Shown here in pieces: positions 13,913-25,107 of a DNA stretch of 64,000 nucleotides. This stretch comes from Tubulanus polymorphus. Its lineage: Eukaryota; Nemertea; Palaeonemertea; Tubulaniformes; Tubulanidae. The position numbers and the translations under genes are program-made. The notes below the pieces were generated by a model. That model saw nothing but the letters and a program-made list of their open reading frames with translations. It made no database searches and had not been told where the DNA came from. Location: positions 24,756,650 through 24,820,649 of the forward strand of contig NC_134026.1 of assembly GCF_964204645.1 (NCBI RefSeq). The letters run 5' to 3'. The number at the start of each line of letters is the position of its first letter. Position 1 is the stretch's first letter.

Positions 13913-15395
13913 GAAAACTTTCGAGAAAGAGACAAACAATTGTTTGCGAAATGAAAAATTTTGCTTATCCATATTTTCTTTATTGACTTTAATTTTCTTT
14001 TATGACATTGACGTACCAATGAGTGACCAAGTCGCTCATCGTCAGTTTAATCTTGACTTCGATATTCGATTTATAAGCGTTTTCAAAACCGAAGAGTGCT
14101 TGTAAAATATCCAAGGATCCAAAAGGTCACATTCACGTCTCGGAAAGGTGGCAGAAACTCATTTAAACATGGAATAATCAAGCCATAGTGGTGTCTTATA
14201 TATCAGGGGTTAATTCATGCATATTGAATTGGTGCTATTGCATTGTACGCTATGATATTTTTTCTGAGTGAACATGGACCGAAGGTGTGCGATTGCATGA
14301 ATGCATTTTAGTCAGACCTGTAATTGTCAAGAATTTAGAAGCAGTTGTGTGACGTCTTGACAAAAACATCGCTGAATATAGACATTGGTGGTGAGGGATT
14401 TTCAACAGGATTTGGAGTGCACGGCCTTGTGTCTTTCAGATTTTTAGTCAAAACGAAAGAAAGTCATCATTGCTTATACTGAATGAACAAAACATTCATT
14501 GATTCGATCTAAAACATGTAAATTTATAACTTGTACATAGTATCGGTGTACGTTTCGTTAGTCATACAGCACATTGTTAAGTAGCATTTGTTGTTTACGT
14601 TGAGAAGAAACATTCGATTTATTATCATCGCTTTAAGTGTTAACTCTGAATCTATTACATCAAAAACAACTTAGATAATTAAAACTAATTATATAAACTG
14701 TTGTAAACTAACTTTCAAAATTTTTAAGTTTTTAGAGTTGATTTTATGAAAATTTATATCATTATTGCCAATAAATGTAGAAAATCAGTTTTCTTAACGA
14801 GAAATTAATGGTTTCGGAAATTGTAATAGTAAAATCAATACATATGATCAATAAGGTCACCGACAAAATGTATGTATTCATTAATATCTCGTTAAAAAGC
14901 ACATTATCTTACGTCGATCACTCTAAAAGTCACCTTAAACCTCAATTATGTTCTTATTATGCATAAGCATTTACCATTCGGGATATCGTTTACTTCATTG
15001 AGATGCACGATCTTTTATGAATTTTAGAAAGCATATCTTATCTGAAATAATTCATGAACACTTTTTGGTCAATTACCGTTGAATTCAGTTTGATTATCGC
15101 TCAGTTAATTTTTCTAAATGGCAGTGTAACGTAACTTAGTGACTGTGCCGTATTTAATTGCTTCATCTATAATCTCAACATTCCTATTTACACGAATAGA
15201 TGAAATTAAACATTTATTGGACCATTTAGATTAGATATTCATTATATTCATTCATGACGTACGTTTCGTGTAAAAATTCTGCCTTAATGTTGTGTATTTA
15301 ATAAGAAATAAATTTTTCCAAAGAAATTTTGCGAAGTTGTACGCATGCGAAGATTTCATTTCTTCAGAATATTACAGTGTTTTCAATAATACGTA
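13913..15395. other. Convergent 3' flank between the LG gene and SLC17 S1
   Basis: No coding sequence recognised. Two AATAAA signals on the plus strand (14770-14775 and 15307-15312) could end the pikachurin-like transcript. A minus-strand AATAAA (complement of 15213-15218) lies 178 bases past the S1 stop and is a good candidate for its polyadenylation. The two genes are tail to tail. Confidence 0.4.
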
Positions 15396-17875
15396 TTATA
15401 AAGTAGTTTCTTTGCGGTGTGTATTCACCGGTGTTTCTATACTCTGTTCACCGACATACACTTGATTGACATGCGGTTGAATCTTTTTATCTTCGTATTC
15501 TGTTACATCGACTACGGCCCAGTCCTGAATTTCAGCACTACCAATAATCAAATAGATAATGGCTCCTGTCGATGCGATCGCAGCACAAATGTAGAATACA
15601 ATTTGCCATTCCTCTCTCGATTGCTGAAATGAAATTATTGGCCAAACTTGGATAATTTGTCTAAGGTAAGGCCACCAGCTGTTGCTAAAAACATTGCTTT
15701 CTGCTACAAATCTGAATATTGCATTTCATAAATCTATAATGAGCACAGCAGGTGATGGTATTCTGAGAAGATGATCGTTACAGCATAATATCGGCTAAAG
15801 TGTAAAAGAATTAATATCAATAACTCAATTACGTAAAAAGATTGCATCAAACTCACGTGGTTCGCAACTGCGCCGACAACGGCAGGTGCCACAAACCCTG
15901 CCATGGTTGCAAATGTGTTCGTTATACCAAAAAGTATTCCAGAGAATCTGGGTGCGATGTCGACGTGGTTGCAAAGAATTACGCTGACAGAGCAGCCCAT
16001 TGTCGCAACACCAGCGGTAAGAAGAGCTAGCGCCAAAATTGTTCGAGAGCAGTCGACGAAACCAAGCGCAATAACAAGAACAGACGGCAGGAATAAACCT
16101 ACAATGAAAACAATTTCTTAATCGGATTCGACAGTAGCTATACTATAGTATATAGATTGAAAACAGTAGCGTCACGAACCATTGCGTAAAATTCACATTT
16201 GATTCTCGACGATTTCGTCTAGCAAAGAACCTACCAATTGAAAACATAAGTTTTCTGATAGTCGTCGTTGATAGGAAAGATTTACTTCTCAGGAAATCGG
16301 ACACTATTCCTGTTAGTGTGATGAACAACCACATCAGTACGTAGGTGATCGCCGAAAACACTCCATTCTGTAATCAATGCATTTTCACGTTCAAATTGCA
16401 TTACAAAATTTAGAGAACCTCTAACAAGTTAGAAATCACGTTTTTATCTTCATCGTTTATTTACCGATTTGATGTCGAGTTCAAGCACGTCATTGATATA
16501 TGATGGTATATTTGTGAGAAACGTATAGAAAAGCCAAGTCGCAGATAGGTGCGCAACTACAAGTCCCCAAACAGGTGCAGATCTTACTATATCTGACCAC
16601 GGAATTTTCTAGAAAAGTTCCAAAAGCGATTATGTATGTAATATGCGAATGTGAAAACAAGTTAATTTTTAGATATTTGAGAGAACTACCTACAAGGTCT
16701 TTCTGCGCATCTATTATTTGCCCGTGTAGAGAATTCTGTATGTATTCTTTTTCGGTCGTTGAAATGCGAGGATGATCTTCGGGAGTATTGTAGACCAAAG
16801 CGAACCACAGCACACACCAAACAAGGCAGATACCACCGCTAATATAGAATATAGACGACCATTCAGCAAATTCACACAGCACACCAGATAAAGCCAAAGT
16901 CACTACTGTGCCTATTTGCATACCTGCATAGATTAAAAGTATCTATCTACTATGAAGCTAATAATGTATAAAAGTATGCGTATAAAATGATAAACGCAAT
17001 TAAAATTTCTAAATTTGAAAAACCCGTGTTGGCCTACCTGCATAAGAACTAGATGTGAGTCGACTCCTTTCTAACGGTGGTGCCCAGGCTGCCCAGATAG
17101 AATTCATAGCCGGGAAAGCAACTCCCTGAAAAACAGCCGTTAATCCGTCATCCATTCACTGTATTCAACGACTGTGTAACAAGTTCAATGTATCACCTAC
17201 CTCCCCTAAGCCGACTATGACTCTCACAAGTATCAGGAAATAAGGGCTTACAGTTGCGGCTACTGGAGAGAGCAGTGTACCGAGAGCAGCGATGGCCATG
17301 CAAACTCCAAAAACTATTTTACCACCAAATCTAAACGCTAGCAAACCTCCGGGTAACTGGGTGGCTATGTATCCCCAGAAAAATGAACTTAGAATCAAAC
17401 CTTGCGTTTCTTTCATCCATACATACTCCCCTTCCTAGTGAAATTGAAATTACAAACTATTATCATTTGACATGGTAGAATTTTCAAATGAAATGGATAA
17501 GCGTTTGATATCTTACTTCAAATGACGATTTTCTCCCGAAACCTAAATTAGTTGAACAATTGACTTTGTCCTGGAAATCGTTAGTACCATTTTCAGAAGA
17601 TAGAGCTTTGACGGCCGTTTGGTTTACCATACAGACGACTGCAACACTCATGTTCACCCGCATAGCGTACAAGTTGAAAAAACCGAAAAAAACGATAAAG
17701 GCAAGTCCAACACGCGACGATCCAAGCCATGATACTGAAAGCAATTGAATGATAATATAATGACAAACCTATGACTTACGGTATGCATTATCCCTTATCA
17801 TCCTTAAGTGCCAGATGTACCTTTATGTTCTTCTTCGACGGCATCGCGTTCACTCGTCAGTCCCGATATCGTCAT
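15396..17875 (-). CDS. SLC17A5-like: SLC17 family transporter S1, sialin-like
   Basis: Twelve-TM organic anion transporter of the SLC17 family (sialin/VGLUT/NPT). Coding exons in transcript order: 17821-17875, 17517-17734, 17201-17434, 17038-17125, 16694-16923, 16465-16608, 16235-16367, 15857-16098, 15396-15623, giving 523 residues with a continuous frame. Start [11 protein letters not shown] at 17875. Family marks: TM1 arginine in [17 protein letters not shown], the N-glycosylation site [25 protein letters not shown], the TM4 segment [22 protein letters not shown], and the TM7-like [20 protein letters not shown]. The TM4 glutamate (VGLUT2 E191, sialin position H183 minus 8) is kept, but the following histidine is asparagine. 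The sialin-type DRTPLL lysosomal signal is absent from the N terminus. It is the closest relative of S9 at the other end of the array. The substrate cannot be told from sequence. Confidence 0.9.
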
Positions 17876-18295
17876 GACTAAACTAGTGCCTCAGGTCTTC
17901 GACAAGCAGATTGAAAATACATTATACGGCATGTATTCTTCTTTTGTATGCAAAGCAAACAGCAGTGAACTATAGGATCCTCCTTCGAGATCTGTACTAT
18001 ATATATATATGTATATATATACATAAGCACCTAACCGCGCGCTACATTTTTTGCAACCTTGTCTGCATTTTTAACATAGCGAGAAAGAAAGCTTGAAAAT
18101 ATTCACCGTCAATGTCATTCAATTACAATGATTCTTCTTTGCTTGAATAATATGTATGGAATATGAAAAAAGAATATATTCATGTATAAGAAAAAATAAT
18201 CTTTGTTCATTTGAATATTCTAATTAGATATATAAGCAAGGCAAGGGCACAATATATATATTTATGCCTATATAAGTATTTCGCATTTCCTTTAT
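17876..18295. other. Intergenic S2-S1 with short TA microsatellite
   Basis: No gene. It holds a short TA/TG-rich microsatellite near 17998-18022 and should include the S1 promoter and S2 3' UTR. A minus-strand AATAAA overlaps the end of the S2 coding sequence. Confidence 0.4.
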
Positions 18296-20894
18296 TCATT
18301 TATTTTCTAGTACATCCAACACAAGTTGTTCTTCTTTAGTAGCACTTCGTCTTTGTAAAAGTGGATATCTATTTTCACCAGCGTTTACATCGTTTATATC
18401 ATTATTATCTTCGGAATTATCATTCCTTGCCCATGCTTGGACCTCACCGCTTCCTAGGATTGAGTATACCAATGCACCAAATAAACTAATCGCTGCACAT
18501 ATGTAGAAAAATATTTGCCATTCTGCTCTTGTTTGCTAGAAATATTTGATAGAATCATATGCTTTCATCATCGTAATTCTGAATAAAAAAGTCTTATAGC
18601 TATCATTATTATAAACACTCACATGCGTCGTTATGATACTGGCAATTACTTGTCCAAGTAAGCCCGCAAGAAAAAAGAATATGCCTGTGCTACCCACCAA
18701 CAAACTGGCATATTTTGGAGCTACGTCCACCTGGTTACACGAAGTAACACTAGCTTCAGATCCCATCATCGCCATTCCAACAATGAGGAAAAGTAACGCA
18801 ATAGCGATGTTTGAGCAATCCAAGAAGCCCAGAATTATGATAAAGACAGACGCGAGAATCGATCCTGAAGAAAAAAACAAAATATTCATCTTACAAAGAT
18901 GATCTGAAATCAAGGGAAATATTGTTTAAGAATGAACCCACCAGTACAAAAATATGCCTTCCGTATTGACGAGATTCTACCAGGGAATCTTTTGATGAAG
19001 ATATCAGCTGACATTCCGGATAATACGATAACAATCCACATTGCTGCGTTTGAAAACGAAGAAAGTACGCCATTCTGAATGTTAAAAAGACATAGGCCTA
19101 CAGTGAATACTTTGAAAAATTCAGTTGAGTCCATCCTAAAACATATACCGGATAAATTTTTCATTCACGGAAGACTTCAATTTCCCTTTCAGCAGTATAA
19201 GCACTATTTGTTACTAACCGACTTGATGTCAATTTTAAGAACTTCATTGATATACGTCGGCACGACCAGCACAAAGGTCATGTACGTCCAAGCGTAACAG
19301 AAACATCCTATATTCAAAGCCCATACAGGACCTGACTTGACCATCTCAATCCACGGAACATCTTTGAGATTCTGTAAGAAAATTAATCTATAGTAGATTT
19401 TCTGATGATTTTTTCATGTATACGCGCATGAGAATTTTCAAGGATATTGTGTACGTACTAACTTATTTGTTTTCCCGACCTGCCCGGCTAGAGAATCCTG
19501 TATATACTTTTTCTCAGCCGGTGAAATTCTAGGATGTTCTTCCGGGGAATCATAAACGATAATAAACCAGCATACGCACCAAACACACGATAGCCCGCCA
19601 AATATATAGAAAATTGATGGCCATCCCAAATATGCACATAAAACCCCGGAAACCATTTGGGAGACTATTGTTCCGAATTGAGTACCTAAAACAGGATATA
19701 CCGGAATGAATTAAATTGCACGACAAGTGATGATCAATATAGTAATCAATTCTAGAGCCTTACCTGCAAAAGAAATAGTAGTCAATCTACTTCTCTCTAA
19801 CGGTGGAGCCCAGGCCGCCCACAATCCAAATCCTGCAGGAAATGCAAAACCCTGAAAAAGAAACACACGCACAAATCTACTGCTACAAGCATTCGATTTT
19901 CTTCATAAAACCCCTAAATTCTGATATACAAATGAAATTTACAGTTATACCCCGCTATACCATAGACCCCACTTAATCCGGATCATTTGGCGACAATGAA
20001 GTTGATCATCTTCATGAGAAATCCGGATTAAACATCATACGCGTGTCACATATTTATGTATAGGTGGACTGTAAATGGCTGGATTAAACTGATGCGGGTT
20101 AGGCAAAATATATACCCTTACTTGTGAAGATTCGAAAGATAAGAACTAACCTGGCAGATGCCGATGATAAATCGAAGTGCGATGACAAGGTAAGGACTAA
20201 CTGAAGATGCAATTGGAATCAACAATGTGGCAACAGCCGACACTGCAGAAGTTATTCCGAATACACTGCGTCCGCCATATTTAGTAACGATCATACCGGC
20301 CGGGAGAGCAGTTATAAACACCACCCCAATATATCGAACTTAGTATCAATCCTTGGGTTTCTTTCAACCAAATGAAACTTCCTTCCTGATATATAATGTT
20401 CAACAAGAATGAAGAAGTTATCAAAATATGACATGACGACGACGATGATGATGGTACGGAACTTGTTCTAAAAACCATTTTACATCTACCTCGCTTATGG
20501 ATTTGTGACCGAAGCTCAAATTTGAGGAACATATTACGTTGTCCACATCCTGCACCGTCGAATTTTCTTTTGAAAATGTTACTTCTTTTACCGCTGTGTG
20601 ATTCACCATACACACTATTGCTACACCTATACTAACTCTTAATGCAGACAACGAAAAAAATCCGAAAGACACGACGATTGCCAATGCCAATCGGGATGAC
20701 CCGATCCATTTATCTAGTTGAGAAATTAAAATCGACATAAGTTTAATACAAATAACTCACAAAGAAACTACGTAGGTACTTTTCGTTGTCAAGTCTAAAC
20801 CGATGTTTATCTATAATGAGTTTTTTTGGATGCTTTGAATTGTAAAAATATATTTAGTCAATTTACCGCCTCGATCCTGGTAAACATCTGCCAT
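18296..20894 (-). pseudogene. SLC17 family copy S2 with a one-base frameshift
   Basis: Exons: 20867-20894, 20490-20713, 20151-20385, 19764-19851, 19459-19685, 19219-19371, 18942-19074, 18623-18864, 18296-18535. The structure is the same as in its neighbours, and all splice sites are consensus or near it. Exon 3 carries one extra base around 20321-20327. The frame reads SSIYWGG and then leaves the family, while the +1 frame resumes VFITALPAGMIVTKYGG. Removing one base gives 522 residues. All other exons are open and conserved, so this is either a very young pseudogene or an assembly error. Start MADVYQDRG. TM1 arginine present (ALRVSIGVAIVCMV). The TM4 segment reads GICQ-GFAFPAGF, with Q in place of the conserved E. 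The C-tail is hydrophilic and ends in LDVLENK. Confidence 0.85.
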
Positions 20895-21602
20895 ATTCAG
20901 TCTGTATTTTCCAAAAAGCCATGCATTCTCTGGTGAGCTATCTAGTTTTGTGCCATATTTATAATATCTTATCAAATGAACTAATTCACAGTCTACAACT
21001 ATTGATATATGTCGACGAAATTGACTTAGTCGTTAATAAAATTCATAGGTGCCACTTCAAAAGATATCTTTGACAGCTGTTTACCATTCAAACGACTGCA
21101 AAGTTATCACTTGTAGTGAATAAGTTTGATGAATCCAACAGTATACAATCATTTTTGCTATAAAGCGAGTGGCAAAACTAAAGAATATACAATTTGTTTT
21201 CAATTTAGATTTATTCAAATACATTTTCTTCGCTTCAAACTTTAAACGCTTTCTTATTATTCATTACACACAGAAAAAAATTAGAATATAGAAAACGAAT
21301 ATAATGAAAATAAATTAGGTTTCATCCAACAATATTTTCTGTAAATGAAACTGAGTTCTTATTATAACGATATAGATTCGTAGTCGTACTATAAGGATAT
21401 AAAGCTTAATTAGATTTTGATTCTGTTATAAATTTGAATCGTTTTTTACCAACGCTTAACGACATAAAAGCTCTACAAAACCATTAATCTAGGTTTACTT
21501 ATCATACACAAACAAACAAAAAAATATTGCCATAAACTTTCTAACTTCTAATAAAAAACAAACAAACTATTTGTATACACTATATAGGTTATGTTCCTTG
21601 TT
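20895..21602. other. Intergenic S3-S2
   Basis: AT-rich, no gene or decayed exon recognised. It should hold the S2 promoter and the S3 3' UTR. Confidence 0.4.
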
Positions 21603-23992
21603 TCAAGTGTAAATCTTCTTTGAATCAGTTGTTAGTTTTGAGCTTTCATCCAGTTTTGGTATAGGTGTTAGGTTTTCTAAGTCTCTGTCTTCTTGATAAT
21701 CATTTTTCGCCCAAGTTTGGACTTCGCCACTTCCTAGGATCAAGTAAACGAATGCACCAAATATTCCAATCCCTGAACATATGTAGAAAAAGATCTGCCA
21801 TTCTTGTCTTGTTTGCTGTAAGTATTACATAATAAAGTAGATCATATTGCTTTTGTAATGTCGTAATTAAAGATTCTAAAATTTGCTTTTTTGTCTATTT
21901 CTACGTGTGTACATACGTGTTTAGTTATAATTCCTGCGATTGCTGGGCTAAGTAAGCCCGCAACCGCGGAATAGGTTGATGCCGAACCAACCAACAAACC
22001 AGCGTATTTTGGGGCTATATCAACTTGGTTACAAAAGACCACACTACACGGGCAACCTAACGCCGCTCTTCCCGCGATAAGGAAGAATAAAGCCAAACTA
22101 AGGTGAAAACAATCGAAGAATCCCAAAAGTGAGATCAAAACGGATGAAGCGATCAATCCTGAAAGGTGAAGATTGACTTGTATGATTCATAATTCATAAT
22201 TACGTGGTAAAACTGTAATTTTGGAAAGCCTACCAGCAGAATAAAATGTTTTCCGTGTCAACGTTATTTTATCAGGATACCTATTGATCAGGAAATCAGC
22301 GGAAATTCCACATATCATGATAACTATCCACATCACTGCGCTACATATTGATGAAAATATTCCATTCTGCAATAGAATGATCACAAATCATTACAAATTG
22401 AAAAATGGTATTTAATGATAAGACTCAGATCCTTGCACCACTTACAGATCTAATGCCAAGTTTAAGAACATCATTAATATAGGACGGTGTCATCACCAGA
22501 AAAGCTAAGTTAGTCCATGAAAAACAAAAATAACCAATGTTTAAAGCCCATACTGGACCAGACTTGATCAATCTACTCCATGGGACGTCTTTCAATATCT
22601 ACAAAACATGTGCAAAAGAATTATTCTCAAACGGGCGACGTTCGATGCTGATCAACATAAAGCAACTTTAAACATAACTTTAAACTGTCTTTTTCCATCT
22701 GCCCGACTAGGGATTCCTGTATATATTTTTTCTCGGCTGCTGATGTTCTGGGATGTTCCTCAGGTGTATCGTAAGCAATGTTAAACCAAAAAAGACACCA
22801 AACACACGACAAACCGCCAAAAGCGTAAAAGATCGACGGCCATCCCAGATATTCACAAAACACACCCGAAAGCATTAAGTCCATTACCGTTCCAATTTTC
22901 GCACCTGAAATGATATTTCACCCATTATTTGTTGTACCGAATTAAACGAACCCAGTACTTATTCAGATGTAATTCCGTGACGATACGATAATTACCTGCC
23001 ATAGAAATAATAGTCAGCCTACTTCTCTCTAAAGGTGGTGCCCAGGCTGCCAAAATGATAGATACTGCCGGAAGCGCGAACCCCTTGAATATATATCAGG
23101 CCTTGATCAATTTTTTCAAGCATTTCAATGGAAAATGCATTCATAAAAATTGTATATATATATAATATTTATGAAAACCGAAACAGCAATCGACAAATGT
23201 TTGAATTTTTAATATTATTTCACTTGCCTGGCAGAGGCCGATGATAAAGCGAAGTGCGATGACAAGATAAGGACTAACTGTTGAAGCAATTGGAATCAAT
23301 AATGTAGCTGCAGCTGATACTGCAGTAGTGGTTCCGAATATAATGCGTCCTCCGTATTTTGTTACGATCACGCCGGCCGGAAACGAAGTGAATAAGTAAC
23401 CCCAAAATACTGAACTAAGAATCAAACCTTGAGTTTCTTTCAACCAAATGAAACTTCCTTCCTGGTCGAATAAGAAAAATCACGAATCTATATTCAAGTT
23501 CAAGATGATTTACATAGTAATTTGTTTCTGTTAAAAACCTGTTAGAATTTCATTCTACCTGATAGTTGGATTTGTAACCTAAACTATCATTTGAGGAACA
23601 TTTTTCGCTGTCTTCGCCATGCGTCGACAAATTTCTCGTTTGTAATGTCAACTCATTTACCGCGGTTTGGTTCACCATACAAACTATTGCAACACTCATA
23701 CTCGCTCTTAAAGCAGTCAGAGAAATAGTCCCGAAGAAAATAACAGCGGCCACAGCTAAACGGGACGAGCCAATCCATTTATCTAGGATATGAATTTAAT
23801 GCTAATACAAGTATACACATTATAAGTTATATACGCATATACAATATTCTCGCGTATCTAATGCAACAAGTTTCGTTAGTATCAATATATCTGTGTACCT
23901 TCCGTTCATAACATAATTTTTAATTCATTTCTACGATATGGAATAATAATTTTCATTTACTTACGACCTGTATTTTCATCAAAAAACACCAT
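21603..23992 (-). CDS. SLC17 family transporter S3
   Basis: Exons: 23965-23992, 23559-23782, 23228-23461, 22996-23083, about 22657/22675-22904, 22446-22598, 22234-22366, 21917-22158, 21603-21815. Start MVFFDENTG. Two splice oddities. Exon 3 ends in CAG followed by GCAAGT, a GC-AG intron. Exon 5 has no GTACGT or GTAAGT donor at the position used by all paralogs (after EKTNKL); here the sequence reads KDSLKLCLKLLY, and only a weak TAT|GTTGAT donor in phase 0 is available. The remaining family marks are intact: [70 protein letters not shown]4 again has Q for E. Likely a transporter gene if exon 5 is spliced; if not, the protein would be truncated midway. Confidence 0.8.
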
Positions 23993-24290
23993 TTTATACT
24001 GAATCGCTACAGAGTGTATTCGCAGATTTTAAACCATATTTCGATACATTTTGGCCTAATGCATTGGATATTCTGATATATGTAAATCGATTCCGCATTG
24101 AATGAGCTTGAAATAATTAGATTTAAATCAAAATAGTTTGAATCGCTGATGTCGTCTAATACATACACAAGCCATCTGACGCCTGATAAATACAACGTTG
24201 TCTGTCTTGTATTTTTGGTGAGCCTTTCGTTGACATTAGATTTCGGTATGTTCCTTTTCGTCAATTGTCTGTTTTCAGGGATTTAAAACG

Positions 24291-24351
24291 AAGCTCCAAA
24301 TATTCCAATTACTGCACATACGTAGAACAAATATTTGCCACACTTCTCTTA
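24291..24351 (-). pseudogene. Decayed SLC17 last-exon remnant
   Basis: About 60 bases closely match the start of exon 9 of S2/S3 on the minus strand (the part encoding W-Q-I-F-F-Y-I-C and the following glycines). The splice acceptor and the rest of the exon are gone. It lies between S3 and the retrotransposon, so it marks a lost array member or a partial duplication at this point. Confidence 0.6.
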
Positions 24352-24618
24352 CCGTGATAACATTTTCTATTTTCAGGTGCCCTCATTTCTATAGTTTGTG
24401 AAAAATTTGATGGTTACTTCAGATTTGTAACTTGATATGGACCGGTAAAACTTCCGGAAATTTCTTCCAGAGACTTGAGAAGACGGAATTTGATTTTGAA
24501 TAAAATAAACAATGAATGAAGTTGTATTATCCGAAATACGGATATGAATATTTATTTTTAGTTCACCAGCGCACATAATTAGTAAATATTCAAATGAGTA
24601 ATATCATGATAAAGGTAA

Positions 24619-25107
24619 TTATCAGCTGGTTTGATTTTCTCATCGAACCGCAACGCGCCGGCTCAAAGAAACCGAACCCCAGCGACAGAGCCCGATGTAA
24701 CCCCTGCCCGCGATGAAAGTAATGATGAAAAAAAACGAACCCCAGCGACAGAGCCCGATGTAACCCCTTCCCGTGATGAAAGTACTTTTTCTGGTTTTAC
24801 GTTTCGAGCTTCACCTACCCTGCCACCTCAAGTTGCTGTTAATAATGATGCAACATCTGGTGCGAACGAAACAACCAGCCGCAAGGAATACGCCACACTG
24901 ACCAACTCTACGAAATCGCGCACCCGTAAAACCGCGCCTGCTGGAAATCGTAAACGGGATACCGTTAGACCTCCGGAAAAAAGAGCCAGAGTAGCGTCTG
25001 AACCTGAACAATCATCAGTAAACGAAGCGCTCCGAGACGCCAGGTTCGTCTTGGATATGGACAGTGGATTACATCTATCCCAACCGCTAGCAACAGCTCC
25101 AGAATAG
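24619..25107 (+). CDS. Retrotransposon ORF1 remnant, proline/arginine-rich
   Basis: Open frame of about 160 codons without any ATG near its start, rich in P, R, T, S and E. No zinc finger, coiled coil or RRM was recognised. It contains two copies of RTPATEPDVTPxRDES spaced 21 residues apart. It ends at TAG 25105-25107 and the same frame continues directly as the endonuclease. It may be the C-terminal part of ORF1, or the N-terminal extension of a single long ORF now interrupted by TAG. Confidence 0.6.
   Translation, partial: LSAGLIFSSNRNAPAQRNRTPATEPDVTPARDESNDEKKRTPATEPDVTPSRDESTFSGFTFRASPTLPPQVAVNNDATSGANETTSRKEYATLTNSTKSRTRKTAPAGNRKRDTVRPPEKRARVASEPEQSSVNEALRDARFVLDMDSGLHLSQPLATAPE
24673..24784 (+). 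repeat. Two-copy tandem repeat inside ORF1
   Basis: Near-identical ~49-base copies at 24673-24721 and 24736-24784, period 63 bases (21 codons), differing at only a few positions. The period keeps the reading frame. Confidence 0.85.
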
